Of a stretch of 64,000 nt of DNA, positions 21,379 to 33,512 are shown in pieces. The notes beneath the pieces are model-generated. The model saw nothing but the letters and a program-made list of their open reading frames with translations, searched no databases and was not told the origin of the DNA. Made by a program: the position numbers and the translations under genes. The DNA comes from Fonsecaea monophora. Taxonomy: Eukaryota > Ascomycota > Eurotiomycetes > Chaetothyriales > Herpotrichiellaceae. Where the stretch lies: contig NW_019173948.1 in assembly GCF_001642475.1 (NCBI RefSeq), forward strand, positions 310,001 to 374,000, in the 5' to 3' direction. How positions within the stretch are numbered: position 1 is the stretch's first letter; each line of letters opens with the position of its first letter.

Positions 21379-23558
21379 TCAACCACTGCGCCTCCTCCGT
21401 CTCAGACACCCCTTTCGAAATTCCTGCCACGCATCCCCCCATCCGTGCTTGAAATCATGCCATCGTTCAACCGGGTGGTTCCCACTGTTATTCACAAACA
21501 GACTCGTCCCGCCGCCGAGCCAGTACAGCATTCCCACCTGCGCCCGCTCGTCTCTCCTGTCGAACGAAATGTCGCGTCGCCTCCCAAACCGCCGGACTTG
21601 TTCCAGTCGCCAGTCGTACCCTTCCCACTTGCTGATGGTCGGCCGAACACCCGCATACTGGGTCAAGCACCACCGCCAGAACCGCGGCTCCAGGCTTGAG
21701 CCAAACACGGCCAGATAGTAGCAAGTGCCCACAAGCATGACCCCAAATGTCGCCGCCGGAAGGACCCAGCCTTGCAGGGCATCCTCTTTGTCCAGAGCAA
21801 CCGGATAAGGGAATGTCAGGCTTACGCTGGACCCCGAGTCCGTGCACGTCAAGGTCCTGCCGTCGGACGAGTTGCTCCACGTGCCTTGGGTAGGAAATCC
21901 ATCTTGGTCCCGGTATGGAGGGATCACGCTGAGGATGATAACCCACAAATTCGCCAGTCCATACGCAACGCAGAAGAATGCCGGCACATATCGCCACCAT
22001 CCCCGACATTTCCTCAACTTCAGGTCCCATTCCCACCCCTGGCTTTCGCCCCGCCCATCCACTTCCGTCTCGCTGTGGCGGTCTCCTCCATTGACTTCCT
22101 CGAGGTACCTGGTCCTTGATGGAAGCCTGAGGACCGCAAAGCCCATGATGGTCAGGATGATGCAGTGCGCATAAGTCTGGAGCAGTCCAGCCATACTGAC
22201 CGACTCCAGCACAGTTTTGATAGACGCAGATGCGGCAATCAGGACCGTCGTCATGATCCCGTGAAGCGCGAGTCCACCTCTGGGTGCGAGATACTGGTCC
22301 AGCGCTTCCACATGACCTGAAGATGGCGAGTCACTCTTCCAGAAATGCGACCACGGGAAAACATTGCCCGACCCAATGCTTTGCTTGATGCGTGAGAAGG
22401 TGTAGATGATTGAGTTGAGGCTTCCGAGAGAAGAAATCGCAATAAAAACGGACCATGCCTTGTATGACGCCTCGTTATTACCGAAAAGCATCGGGGTGTA
22501 GTTGATCGCCACAGGAACAAATGGAATAGCCTTGAGAAAGGTCGCGACCAAGGCAATGTACAAGATACTGACGACCGTGACTGCAAAGATGAACCCTTTG
22601 CGCAGCGTCACAGGGCTCTGTGGGTCGATTTCGCCGGCGACAAAAGTTGCATTCTCCCATCCTTCATACGAGAATATCACCAGGAGAAATGCTTTGGCCA
22701 CCTGGATCTTGGACATGGTTGCTTCTGGCGGTCCACATTCTTGAAATCCTGCCCCGAGATACGTCCCGACCTGGATCGCGTGCCACCCAGCACAGAGCAC
22801 GACCACCAGCAGCAGGATCTTGACGGCCGCCAAAATTTGGTTGAGCACGCGACCGGACTGGGGGGAGAAGTATTGTAGAAGACACAGAATAAGGAGGACC
22901 AGGAATGCAATCACCCGCAAAAAATCGCGATCGGGATCCTCTTGCGGATTGCGAGCGAATAGCACCAACCGCCCGATCTGCAGGCAGTTTGTGGCCGAGT
23001 TGAAGAAAGCCACGAATAAGAACGCATACTGCACGTATGCATACAAGCCGTCTCCCAGAAATCGTCTGATCCATGAGCGCCCGCGGCCCGAAGTCAGTTC
23101 ATCGAGCTGCAAGTTTCTTCGTCAGCCCCGACTCACGATCGAATCTTCTTGAAGGATATTCGAGAGCCTCACTTACGTATACAAGTTCCCCCCCATTGTA
23201 CGGCATGACAGTGGAACATTCCAAGTATATCAACATGCTATACAAGAGTCACCATTTGCATCTTGCGAGGTCTCTCGTCCTTGTGCAACTTTACTCACCT
23301 GATCAACGTGTAGATCGAGCCTATCGCCCACAGCGTCATAGTAAGGCCCTTGTCGCCGGTGAGTACGAGCACCGTCGACACGTTGGTGTATATGCCCGTG
23401 CCAATCATCTTGTTGACGATCAGACTAAACACATCATAAGTCCCGAGCAGAGGGGCGTGTGCAACGGGCCTCGTCTGTGGGGGTTCGTCGACGTCCAACG
23501 ACGGGCTGCGGGATCGCAGGTTTGTCATCTCTATGCCATTGGGACCATGTGGTGCCAT
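21379..23558 (-). CDS. APC-family amino-acid permease (LAT/Mup1-like), 682 aa
   Basis: Three exons: 23558-23299, 23237-23177 and 23106-21379, with short introns of 61 and 70 bp (GTGAGT, GTAAGT donors). The ATG at 23558 is followed by a hydrophilic N-terminus, then TM1 with NKMIGTGIY, the unwound GTG substrate-binding motif of the LAT/Mup1 branch. The middle exon holds SMLIYLECSTVMPYNGGELV, typical of TM3. About 12 TM helices run to residue 600, including KAFLLVIFSYEGWENATF. A long loop or tail carries a Glu/Gly/Arg-rich stretch and a basic C-terminus (CLRRRRRSG). Likely role: uptake of neutral amino acids at the plasma membrane. The substrate is not predictable. Confidence 0.88.
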
Positions 23559-25186
23559 GGTAGCGACGTGCCCGACCCAGTGGTTCCGATGCGCGGATAC
23601 ACAGCCTCACGCAAAATACCAGTGAATCACCGTCACTCTAGAACATCAAAGGCGACTTTGCGCAACTGCGGGCGAGGACGCAGCATGCAAGGCAGGTGGA
23701 AAAAGGCAGATAAATAGATACCATCAGGCAGAAACGAACGAGACGAATAAGGATGAGCAGACATCAGTGTTATAGGGGGAAGCAACTTGCGACAAACTGG
23801 AACAGGGCGTTCTGCCAAAGTGAGGCGTTGGCGGCCATTTCGTGTCGTCAGGCTGAGCCAGGACCTACCCGGCCATGGTCACCATGGTCATAAATTGGGG
23901 GTGAGTCCTGGTTCTTCCAACCGCATTGTGATTTGGGCGAGTTTGAATGCCGTTAGACGCCCACGCACGCCACCGAGTGTGCCTTGCGCACGTCGAGCAA
24001 AGGAAACGTCTTCTGCTAGAAAGGGTGGCTCGTGGTCGACTGGCCAGGGTCTGACTAGTGACCTATCGAAAGTGAAGTGGACCATCTACACCGGTCGGGC
24101 GGATCCTAGCTCTTGCTCTCGTCATTGGACTGTTGCTTGTTCCAATTTAGCTAGACACCCCAAAACTTGAGATCTCGGGGCATGTTAGCTGCGCTCTAGA
24201 CCGTGGGAGGCGCAGAACCGGGTTGCACAGGACATGGCACCCATATGCACCCAGACATGGGACTCATGGTGGTGCTGATAAATCCAACTATTGTCTGGAG
24301 ATGTGGGCAACAGGGGGACGAAATTCGCTAGGATGAAAACGAGGTCCCCTAGGGGCGGTCTCCCTATCAATGATGTGTAGAGGGAATGTATACCGAATAT
24401 TGTCTATGTACACTGCGCCCTGGCCCAGATAGAGGCCCGCTTTGAGTGTTGCTCAGGCTGAATGACACCATGGTCAGTCACGTGCAGGGCTTGCTTAGGA
24501 CGGCTCAGGCTGAAGCAGCAACGGCTCAGGTGCAAAGATGGAAATGGAAAGTCCTCGTGTCGAGATTCCGACCTCGAATTCCTTGTTTCTATACGCTCTT
24601 GTTGCTCATGAGGCTGAGACATGCTGTTGACATCATTCGGCTATGTGGTCAATTGTTGTGAGTCAGAGTCCTCCATGAACAGAATGCGACCAGCATCAGA
24701 GAGGGAGGTCAGGTGGGGATCGTCCATGTGAGAATACGGGGACACTCCGCGTCGCGAAAGGGGAGATTGGTTTGAAGCGAGCAGTAGGACGCATGGTGGC
24801 AGTACAAGGTACATAAAGGGGGAGTAGTTCGACTGCGGACGAGATTGGGTGAAACTGCCAAGACTTGTACATTCACGTGATGTACAGCACCAGCGAGCCT
24901 TGTCTCGACGAGGCTGAAAACTCAGACGCAGTTGGCGTCATTGCGGCTCTTCGCATTTCTCACAGGGATCCTCTCCAACCATTCGGGTACTGATCCACAA
25001 TTCTGGCATTACTTCCCGTTTTAGGACAAGATAGCAAAATTCCTGAGCAAGTCTACTCGTTAACCATCGCGTGAGGTGGTGGAAGCCTGGGTGTAGGAGG
25101 GGCACCGTCCTTGTGCAAACAGCTGGTCCAGCAACCCGGGAACGGATTTCGACGACAATAGATATTGCGACAGGGGGCACTATATC
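23559..25186. other. Intergenic, no gene seen
   Basis: About 1.6 kb between divergent genes, with only short weak frames. It is presumed to hold the promoters of the permease and the nucleotidyltransferase. Confidence 0.5.
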
Positions 25187-26251
25187 ATGTCCTCGCCAGA
25201 CTTGGACATGCAGGCACTTCAGCGACTCAGAAGCCAATTCTCCCAAGCACTGAAGGACTTTGCTTCGTCGTCGTCTTCTTTCCGAATTCTGCACTCGGTC
25301 CCAACCCGAGCCACGGCTCCGACCTCTTCAGACCCGATAGTGACAAAGACGCTCTACCTGCTCGACTCGAGCTTCAACCCGCCTTCAAAGGCGCATACGA
25401 GTCTTGTGAAGACGGCATTGAAGTCGCAAGATGCGCCGCCGCAGACAAAACATCAGACTACGCCGAGAGTCCTGTTTTTGCTGGCCACTGTCAACGCCGA
25501 TAAGAAACCCAAGCCCGCCGACTTTGAGGACCGGCTTGTTATGATGACTCTCGCGGCCGAAGATCTGCGGTCTGGGTTCACGAGGGAGCCCATCTCGGCA
25601 GACTCGACTGCTGAAACCCCAGCCCCCATAATCGACATTGGCATCACGAAAGAGCCCTATTTCGTCGACAAGGCTGCCGCGATTGACGCAAGCGGCATCT
25701 ACCGTTCTCCCGGGTACAGTACTTCATCGACTCAGTCCTCCGGAGCAGCAGATGACGGCGTTGTCGAACAAATCCACCTCACAGGATTCGACACCCTGCT
25801 CCGAATCTTCGCCCCTAAATACTACCCAAACAACCACCCACCGCTGTCAGCTCTAGAGCCCTTCCTCCGCAGACACCGCCTACGGGCGACGATACGCGTC
25901 GACCCCAACAGTCCCTCGCAAAACCTCAAGGACGCACAAAAGACCCAACCGGACTCAAAGCTGACAGCTAGCTCCGAAGGGTCTCCTGACCTCACGACAA
26001 TCGCTGGTCAAGAGGCATACCTTGAAGGCATCAAAAACGGGGCGCTGGAAAAGGACGGGCTCAAGCGAGAGTGGGCGGAGAGGGTGGAATTAGGGTGGGA
26101 TGATTCCGGCGAGACGGATGGCGTGAGTAGTACGAAGATACGCAACGCCATGAAGGATGGGAACTGGGACGAGGTCGAAGGACTGGTAGGGCATAGGGTA
26201 GGAGAGTGGATCAGATATAGAGGTCTGTATGTAGAGGGAGAAGATAGATGA
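25187..26251 (+). CDS. POF1: Pof1-like NMN adenylyltransferase family protein, 354 aa
   Basis: Single exon from ATG 25187. The protein is a cytidylyltransferase-like Rossmann nucleotidyltransferase: YLLDSSFNPPSKAH (residues 57-70) is the N-terminal nucleotide-binding motif (the HxGH region, here KAH), and VSSTKIRNAM (313-322) matches the ISSTxxR motif near the C-terminus. DFEDRLVMM and HLTGFDTLLRIF are other family blocks. Fungal members related to yeast Pof1 transfer AMP to nicotinamide mononucleotide or act in ER/protein-quality pathways. The symbol is assigned by similarity to that family and the exact substrate is not shown. The N-terminal 50 residues are Ser-rich. Confidence 0.8.
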   Translation: MSSPDLDMQALQRLRSQFSQALKDFASSSSSFRILHSVPTRATAPTSSDPIVTKTLYLLDSSFNPPSKAHTSLVKTALKSQDAPPQTKHQTTPRVLFLLATVNADKKPKPADFEDRLVMMTLAAEDLRSGFTREPISADSTAETPAPIIDIGITKEPYFVDKAAAIDASGIYRSPGYSTSSTQSSGAADDGVVEQIHLTGFDTLLRIFAPKYYPNNHPPLSALEPFLRRHRLRATIRVDPNSPSQNLKDAQKTQPDSKLTASSEGSPDLTTIAGQEAYLEGIKNGALEKDGLKREWAERVELGWDDSGETDGVSSTKIRNAMKDGNWDEVEGLVGHRVGEWIRYRGLYVEGEDR

Positions 26252-26696
26252 CTAGGAAGAGACTCTCTAGAAACCTCCGAGCTCGCCCTCTGCTTCTGCG
26301 TAGAGTCTTCATCTGATGATGCTGGAGGCAAGAAATACTTCCATTACATCAACGGCGAATCTCACCCTGAAGCCAAAGGAATCTGCGACCATGGCCCTAG
26401 CAAGACAAGAAACTGAAACCGAGCCGCGTTGAACTGCGCTCAATGCATTTTTTCGAGTACTTGATGGGAGCTACTATCTAAAGCTGGTTTCTACTAAGCT
26501 CATCAACTCTCTCTCTGCTTCATCTTCGGTTTCCTTTTCTTCTTTTTCCTCTTACCGCTATCTTCCTTGCTCCGGAACTGGTTGTGGGATACTAAGACGC
26601 ATTTCCATCCAAAATTGGACCTGGCTCCCAGTTCAACAACACTATCTCCGCCACACCTCCTACCACCCACTGCCATGCCTCCACTCTGCAACGCAA
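26252..26696. other. Convergent intergenic region, no gene seen
   Basis: 3' flanks of two convergent genes, with pyrimidine-rich stretches near 26510-26555. No supported gene. Confidence 0.5.
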
Positions 26697-28955
26697 TCAC
26701 AGCTCCTCGTCTTTATCCTTTGAAACAGGACTCTCCTGTTTGGCCTCAGCGATCTCTTGAAGCAACCGCGTCAATCCAGGGCCGGGAGGCTCATATCGAC
26801 GTTTGCCCATCACAGGTTGTTTTGGTTTGGGTTGTGGAGAATCATATTTCTGGCCCGCAGCCGCTTCCTTCGAGAGATGCCCGAAAACCTTGCGATCACC
26901 AATTAACGGCGATGAAGGACGGACGACAGGTACGCGAGGAGGATTACTCGGACGAGCAGCTGGCTCATCAGCCCACTTGGGAGAGATAGCCTCGTTGCTC
27001 GTGATGACTGAAGAAGGTTGAGCAGCTGATTCGTCAGCCCACTTGGAAAAGACAGTCTTGTTGCTCGTGACAACTGAAGAAGGACGAGCAGCTGGCTCAT
27101 CGGCCCACTTGGAAAAGACAGTCTTGTTGCTCGTGACAACTGAAGAAGGACGAGCAGCTGGCTTCGCAGTGGGAGGCGGCTTGCTGGTTTCTTTGCTGAT
27201 AGTTGAAGAGACTTGCGATATGTTGGAGTTGTTTATTGCCAGAGGCTCGCGAGGGGCGAACGGATTGTCAGGACGGCTGGCAAGAGGCGCAATAGCTGTA
27301 ACAGAGGACGGGACAGTCAAAGTCGGCAAGGACCGCTGAGTGACTGGAACAGCATTGGGCGACGGCTTAGAAGGTAGAAGATCACCGACAAGGTTGGCAG
27401 TGGTATTGCTGAATTGTTCTATAATGACCTTCTTGAGAGCGAACAACTCCGACTCGTGAACGTAGCGATGACCATGGACGATGACAACTTTAGCAGCTTG
27501 GGCTGGAAGCACCTGGCTGCTGACCTTGTCAGGGATAGGTGAGTCCAAGAGACTCCCACTGTCAGATAGTGGACTGGCCTGCAGGGCACTACCTGCGCTA
27601 TGCACTGTTGCCACGGGAAGAGCGCCGGACAAAGTAGCATTTTCGATACCAAGGCCAATCAGATCATCGGTGACTGCTTGAATTCCAGTTGAAGACTTTT
27701 CATTTGTGGCTGAGGCCGAAAAGCCAGAAAGGGCCGCGGAGCTCGGAGTACCATCTGTATGAGTCGAGACATTGCCTGGAGCCAGAGAATTGGCCCTAGA
27801 GAAGGAGAGTTCACTGACCGGAACTCGACGAATAGAGGGGTCATGAAGATATCCATCGGAAATCTGTTCGGGGTGAACAGGAGGCATGGTCGAGGGTGCT
27901 GCCAAGGTCCCTTGAACTGCATTTGTGGCAGAAGTTGACATCCCAGGAGCTGCCTCCTGTGTCTCATGCAACCAGGTTGTCAATTTGCCTTTGATAGACG
28001 ACATGAACTGTGACGGGTCTTCCACCAGGTTGAAGCTGTAAGGCTTGGCTGGCAGAGTAAGAGCACGTCGCTTGAGATCAGCTGCATTGACAGCGACGGC
28101 AGGGGCTGCGGGCATGGCAGACACCTTGGTCGCACCCATTTTGGTAGCTGGTTCATCGAGCTGCATAGCCCGCGCCTTAGATGCCGTGCCTTCGAGAGCT
28201 GGCGGAGGCAAGGGTCCTACCTGCGCCCCTTTACCGAGTTCCCAAAACCCTGAGTCCTTGGGCACAGCAGGAACTGGACGCGCACTTAGGATTGATTGAG
28301 TCAAAGACCTTGTCCAGGTTAACCATGAAGTAAGGGAGCATTAGATATAGTACTCACGCTGCCGCAGGGCGGGCATGAAGAGAAGCAACTCTCTTCCCGG
28401 CTCGTCGATTGCCACCATACTCGTTGTATGTATCTGCGAGGCTAAGCTTATGCCCTAGACGTGCCTCCTCTTCTTTCTTCTGTTCCTCCAAGGCATGACG
28501 ATGTTTATTGCCATTGCTGATTTGTTTTTGGTTGAAAAGAACGTCAACGGCTTCGTCGCTCTGTCCGAACGCTAGAAAAACATCAGACCATGGACATTGA
28601 ATATCAGCAAGCTTCCTCACTCTGCCACTTGGTCGTTGGCGCTTTGTGAGCGCTAGCAATTCGAGCTGCTTCAGTACCTTCGATGTTGCATTCTGGTGTG
28701 ATAGAGAGCGTAGTAAATAGACGGGGACGGTTGGGGTAGTCGCTCGTCTTGATCGCGTCTGCGTTTTTCTCGCACAGATCCATCTGGAAAATCAGTTCAG
28801 TTAGAATGCTTTGGCAGTGTGCTTCAAGATTAACCTACCCGCTGAATCATTTTCAAATGATGGTCCTTCTGGGTGTTTGGGGACATCGGTGGTAAAGCTT
28901 CCTCCTCGGATTCATCATGCTCGCTCTTTACGTAGCGACGTGATACTCGCGGCAT
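26697..28955 (-). CDS. Unrecognised 701-aa low-complexity protein with internal repeats
   Basis: Four exons: 28955-28839, 28783-28621, 28571-28358 and 28308-26697, with introns of 55, 49 and 49 bp and phases 0, 1 and 2 that all fit. It begins MPRVSRRYVKSEHDESEEEA. Residues about 40-165 look ordered, with a charged helix (HRHALEEQKKEEEARLGHK). The rest is Pro/Ser/Ala-rich and probably disordered. Near the C-terminus a 22-aa unit (containing RPSSVVTSNKTVFSKWAD) occurs twice perfectly and once diverged, coded by 66-bp DNA repeats. No TM, signal peptide or known domain is seen. It ends with SPVSKDKDEEL. A nuclear or scaffold role would be speculation. Confidence 0.75.
26979..27182 (-). repeat. 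66-bp coding tandem repeat
   Basis: Two near-identical 66-bp units start at 27051 and 27117, with a diverged copy on the low-coordinate side. Each codes the 22-aa unit of the 701-aa protein. Confidence 0.9.
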
Positions 28956-31419
28956 GTTGAGCCTCAAAAGGTCCTTAAAGGACTTGATCTGACTGCTTCG
29001 CAGGGAAATGAGCAAGTAGACTGTCCAAGGTCATTTGAAAAGGGTTAGCCAGCGGGATTTGAGTATACTGCTACTAAGAGACAGAACTAACCCACAAAAC
29101 TTTGATCCGTGCCCCCGTCCCCTCAAGTCAGGGATGCCGGAGGGCAAGGGTAAGGATTACTGGATGGGATGCAGGATAGAACAAAGCTCTCGAGGGCCAA
29201 TCAAGGGGAGGTAGATGAAGAAGAGGATACGGGAGAGGGTGAGGTGGTAGGGAGGGAGAAGGAAGCGAGCGCAGGGGGGAATTTCAAGATCAATTTCAAG
29301 ATACAAAGTGTGAAGAGCTTGGCAAATAGTGACAGATTGATTTCAATGGGTTCCGGAATCCTGGACGAGGGGAAGCGAGGAGAAAACAACGAAACCGCGT
29401 GGTATGGTGGTGGAAAATTGTTGTCAACGGGCGCGGGCGCAGATGTATGCGCGGCGGAAGCAGCGCCAGCGATAGAGATAGCCAAGGACTCAACCACGAC
29501 AAACAACTCTGCACTGAAGACGGCTTCACAACAGACGGCCGAGGAGATAGCAGCAAACATTTATTGTGAACAGTGGCGAGAGAGCAAGCCAGAGCGAGCG
29601 ATCAAGGCTCTGGTATAGTTGTGAGCGGCGAGGCGTGGGTACTTCAGAACGACAAGGCATCTTGCAGTCGCATGCTTTCACCCGGTATGAAAACAATCTC
29701 TTTGTGTCTGTCTGGACAATCATTTGACAAGGGTTGTCGATGTTGCAGGACGATAGATTGACCTGATCTCAATTGCATCTCCAAGCTCAAGCCCCCAAGC
29801 CTGCACGGGGCGAGAGGTTGCCCCGGCCTCCAAAGACAGAGTCCTGAGGTTATCATGCTGAAGAAAAGTCCCAACACACAACGACACCGTCAAACATCAG
29901 TTATCCTGATCAAATCACGTTCGCCCTTCTCTTTTTATGTGTAGCACGCAACACAAGGAGGACCAAGTCCACGACCTGTTCACCCACCGTATCATTGAGA
30001 GCACTTCCACCACTCGCGGGCTGCTCTCTACCAGAAATGACTGCTCCTCAAAGAACCCACCATACCTCAGTTGAACCCAAACAAGTCTCATATCAGCGCA
30101 CAATCTGACCGTTGGACAATGCAGTGAAGATGGCGGAATTCCACACAGACAAAAATGCATCGTGTCGAGAAAACAGTCGGGGGAAAGGAAAATGGCAAGC
30201 GTTGCGCCGGGCGTCCAGCGAGTCACCAGGGGTTCTGGACCCTTTGTGATGCTTTGATGAGTGGTGGAGTCAATAGCTTCGATGAATCCGAACCCCCGGC
30301 CATTTTTAGCAACTGGTCAGCCTCAAGATTGATGGGGAGGGCGGAATTTGGTTAGCATCCGGACCAGTGGATCACCAAACGAGATACGACTCCGTACGAG
30401 AACGAGATATCAAGAAGACGGAGATCATACGAGCAGTCAGCTCGATATTGTTATCTGGACGGACTGTCGTGTATTCTGAGCGCTGATCAGGAACATCCTG
30501 TGCACCTCATACCAATGTGTTCCCGCAAAGTGGCTATATGTTCTGCCGGGTCTCAGGAACAACTGTTCAGATACTTTCCAGCCAAGATACCCCGGACAAT
30601 GCTTGCCGGTGGGAGAAACATCTGGGGACTCTATGATTGGAGCGACAAGTAGCCAGAACCAGAGTCTGTATTACTTCCTGCGCATCCCATTTGTCATCGG
30701 CTCCATGTCCCCTCGATGTCCAAACACTTCTGGGCGCAGTGTGTGCTCTGTAGGTACTCACCGCTTTTGCAATCACACGCAAAATGAGCAAAGATGCATG
30801 CGAGGCATGGTACTTTGCCATGGGTGGGAAGGATTAGTCGCTGTTGAGAACTCCACCGGATCCCCAAATTGGTCTAGAGGGTCACAATGCGGAGACCGAA
30901 GCTGCAACTTGGCTGGGCTCAACGCTTAAAGGGCCCTGGTTGCCGTAGCCCAAATCCCCCCATCTCCCCCAATCCCGCCGCCTAGTGGCCGTGGAATGGC
31001 CATTGACAGCCCCCGGAGCCACTGGACCGCCATTAGCGAACCCTCTCCATTGAACGCCGAATGAATGAGATAACTTGACGAGCTGTGCTTCATAAGGCCA
31101 ACATCATCTCCCCCCCGGACCTAGCTATATTCCTTTCCCTGCTGTCTGTTATTTTGGCTTCCCTTCGTACACCGACGAACCCGCCTCCTCTTACATATCA
31201 CCAACACCCGACAGTGACCGCTATTTCACTCCCGCTTCACCGATATTTTGTGTAGTCCCCCCGCCCTTCAAGAATCATTCCACACCTTCACTTCAGCATA
31301 TGAACCCTCCTCAGGACTACATCGATCACAACATCTTCCACACGATTCATTAACATCCTCAACCACCCAGCATCTCCCTATACCTGTCAAAGCTATAATC
31401 TACAATCCTATCAATCACC
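28956..31419. other. Long intergenic region, ambiguous frames only
   Basis: About 2.5 kb between divergent genes. At 29169-29618 (plus, 149 codons) and 29560-29201 (minus, 119 codons) two ATG-started frames overlap antiparallel; both are compositionally biased and neither is convincing. Near the SAP gene a 17-codon upstream frame (31300-31353) ends 66 bp before the start at 31420. Nothing else is supported. Confidence 0.45.
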
Positions 31420-32302
31420 ATGGCCGCCCCCCGAGCATCCTCATTCAAAGCCCTGCGCAACCTCCAGCGTACATCCGCTACGACCCCTGCCAAACGGAGT
31501 CTTCACATTACTGGTGTCCATGCTTCTCCAAGACCCATTGATCCCAACCATAAGAGCACCTATGTGCCATGGTCTCTGCAGGACCTTCGTCAGGAGTGCC
31601 AAAAACGAACCCTTTCAGCTTCTGGCACCAAGCACGAGCTCATTGATCGACTGGCTGGTCACGACAGTTTGCAGGCGAGAGCATTCTCCATTGCTATGAA
31701 ACGGATTGCCGTCGAACAGACGAAGAAACCAGTCTCAGGGTATGTTCCCTCGCATTCTTAATCCAAATGATAGAATTGTAACTGACCGCATCATCAGTCC
31801 CTCGGAAACTGCCCCCCAACGACACTTCAATACCTCCCGCTCACTCAAGGCCGTGGGTGACACATCCACCATCGACTTTGCTTACCTCCCCAAGCTACAC
31901 GAAGAATCTTGGAGACCCAGCCCTCCGTCAATCCGTGTTCCTATCCTACCTTACATCCAATCCGAGCAGGCCGAAGCCATCTTGGAGAGGCACCCGGAAC
32001 TTGACGCTGCTGCTGGAGGGTATCAAGATACTCAAGGTTATGAGACGATTATGAAGCCACAAATCTTCAGCGTGGGGGATGTCGCTGGCGGACCGGCAAG
32101 TGCCATGAGTGATGTGCACGATGGCCATCATCCCACTGAATTGTCGGTGGAGATGCTCACAGCTCTCACGGAGACGGTGGGCAAGAGTGCTCGCCAATTT
32201 GTGGACATGGTCAAAGATAAGGACCAGGCGACGATCCGCAAGATCTGGACTGGGTTCCTTGACGATCTCTTCGGTCAACAGGGCAAGACAGCCAAGCCAT
32301 AA
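31420..32302 (+). CDS. Mitochondrial SAP-domain protein, Aim34-like, 274 aa
   Basis: Two exons, 31420-31739 and 31798-32302, with a 58-bp intron (GTATGT donor, AACTGACC branch, CATCAG acceptor; phase 2). The N-terminus is a typical mitochondrial presequence, rich in Ala, Ser and Arg without acidic residues (MAAPRASSFKALRNLQR). Residues about 48-83 form a SAP motif (YVPWSLQDLRQECQKRTLSA and HELIDRLAGHD), usually nucleic-acid binding. The remainder is soluble, with a C-terminal helix including SARQFVDMVKDKDQATIRKI. Fungal Aim34 proteins combine a presequence and a SAP domain; their exact role is poorly known. The N-terminal targeting is inferred from composition. Confidence 0.78.
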
Positions 32303-33512
32303 CCAGGTTCGGGTGTTGAAGCAATGGACAATCCCGTTGCAACTGTCATGATAGCGTTGTAGCACGAGCGCCGTGTGCCCCTTTCCCTCCTTTTGTGACC
32401 TATACCATATTATCTGTTGTCGGTCGGGGGTGACGATGTATATTTTCTTTTAATTAAAGCGCTCAGCGCGTCTTTCCTCATATTGGAGATGTTTGTCGTC
32501 TGCCATTTGTTGTCTTTGGCGGTGGCAGTGCAAGCGGCCGGGTGTTTCTGACGCGACTCCACATAACCCAGATGACTAGAGATGATACCCGCTCTTCGAC
32601 TCCACAAAGCCCTCTTCCAGCTCATGCTTCCGGCCATTCCATTCTGTTGCCCCCCTTTCGCAGGCACTCGAGCCTCGCTTTGCACCCTTCTTGGGCCCGT
32701 GTGTCCAATTGAACCCGCGAACTGCTCTACCAGTAGGCCCTGAAATGTCTGACCTACCGAGTACTCTTGTAGCGAGGCATCAGATCTTTAGGTAGAAAGA
32801 TCTCGCTCTACCCCTGTCTGGGTGGCCTTGCTTCGGGAGCGGCCCAACACCAAACATCTGGCAATAATGAGGGACCAGCCCGTGGATTGTGCTTCTTGAC
32901 CCAACCTACAAAGGGGTTGGGCCCAAGCCCGAGCCTTGACTGACGCCAAAAGTCCCCCTGCCACGGCACCATCTGGGTTCGAAGCGCATTCTTAGGGACC
33001 AATGGAGTGAGCACGAAAAGGATCGTCAGGTACGCGAACTGGTCCCTCTGCTCCATACGGGGGTTTTTGCCCCCTAGATGACGACCCGCTCCCGCATGCA
33101 CTGATGCACTGATGCACTTGGCATGGCGACGCAGTGGCTTCAAGAGTTATGTGGTGGGCACCATTGAGTTCAACCTCTTGGAAGAACTTCAAAGAGACAT
33201 GCCTTTTTCAGATTCTCATTCTCTCTTTCTTGCCAGTATCCTTTACTCCCCCAGTATTATAGCTGTGCTTCTGTCCCCGAGCTGGATTGTGGGATCTCTT
33301 GACTGAGAATTCCTCGAGCTCTGTCTGTGGCCATCACTGTATTGTCTATCGCACTTCTTCCATTCCTCGATTGAACTTGGGCAGGATACCAGATCGAGGC
33401 TACAACTTTTTACAATCGCTTTATTTGGACAGGCTCCTCTTCGGCTCGAAACGACATACGTCCGACATACACCAATGGAGTGATTTTGTTTTTCGCACGA
33501 CACAGATAAACC
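32303..33512. other. Intergenic, no gene seen
   Basis: 3' flank of the SAP gene and promoter side of the aspartyl protease gene. There is a short direct repeat of GATGCACT near 33103-33118. Only weak frames occur. Confidence 0.5.

Noticed and set aside
32960..32990. GGTTCGAA sequence resembling a tRNA T-loop
   Set aside because: No matching acceptor, D or anticodon stems around it.
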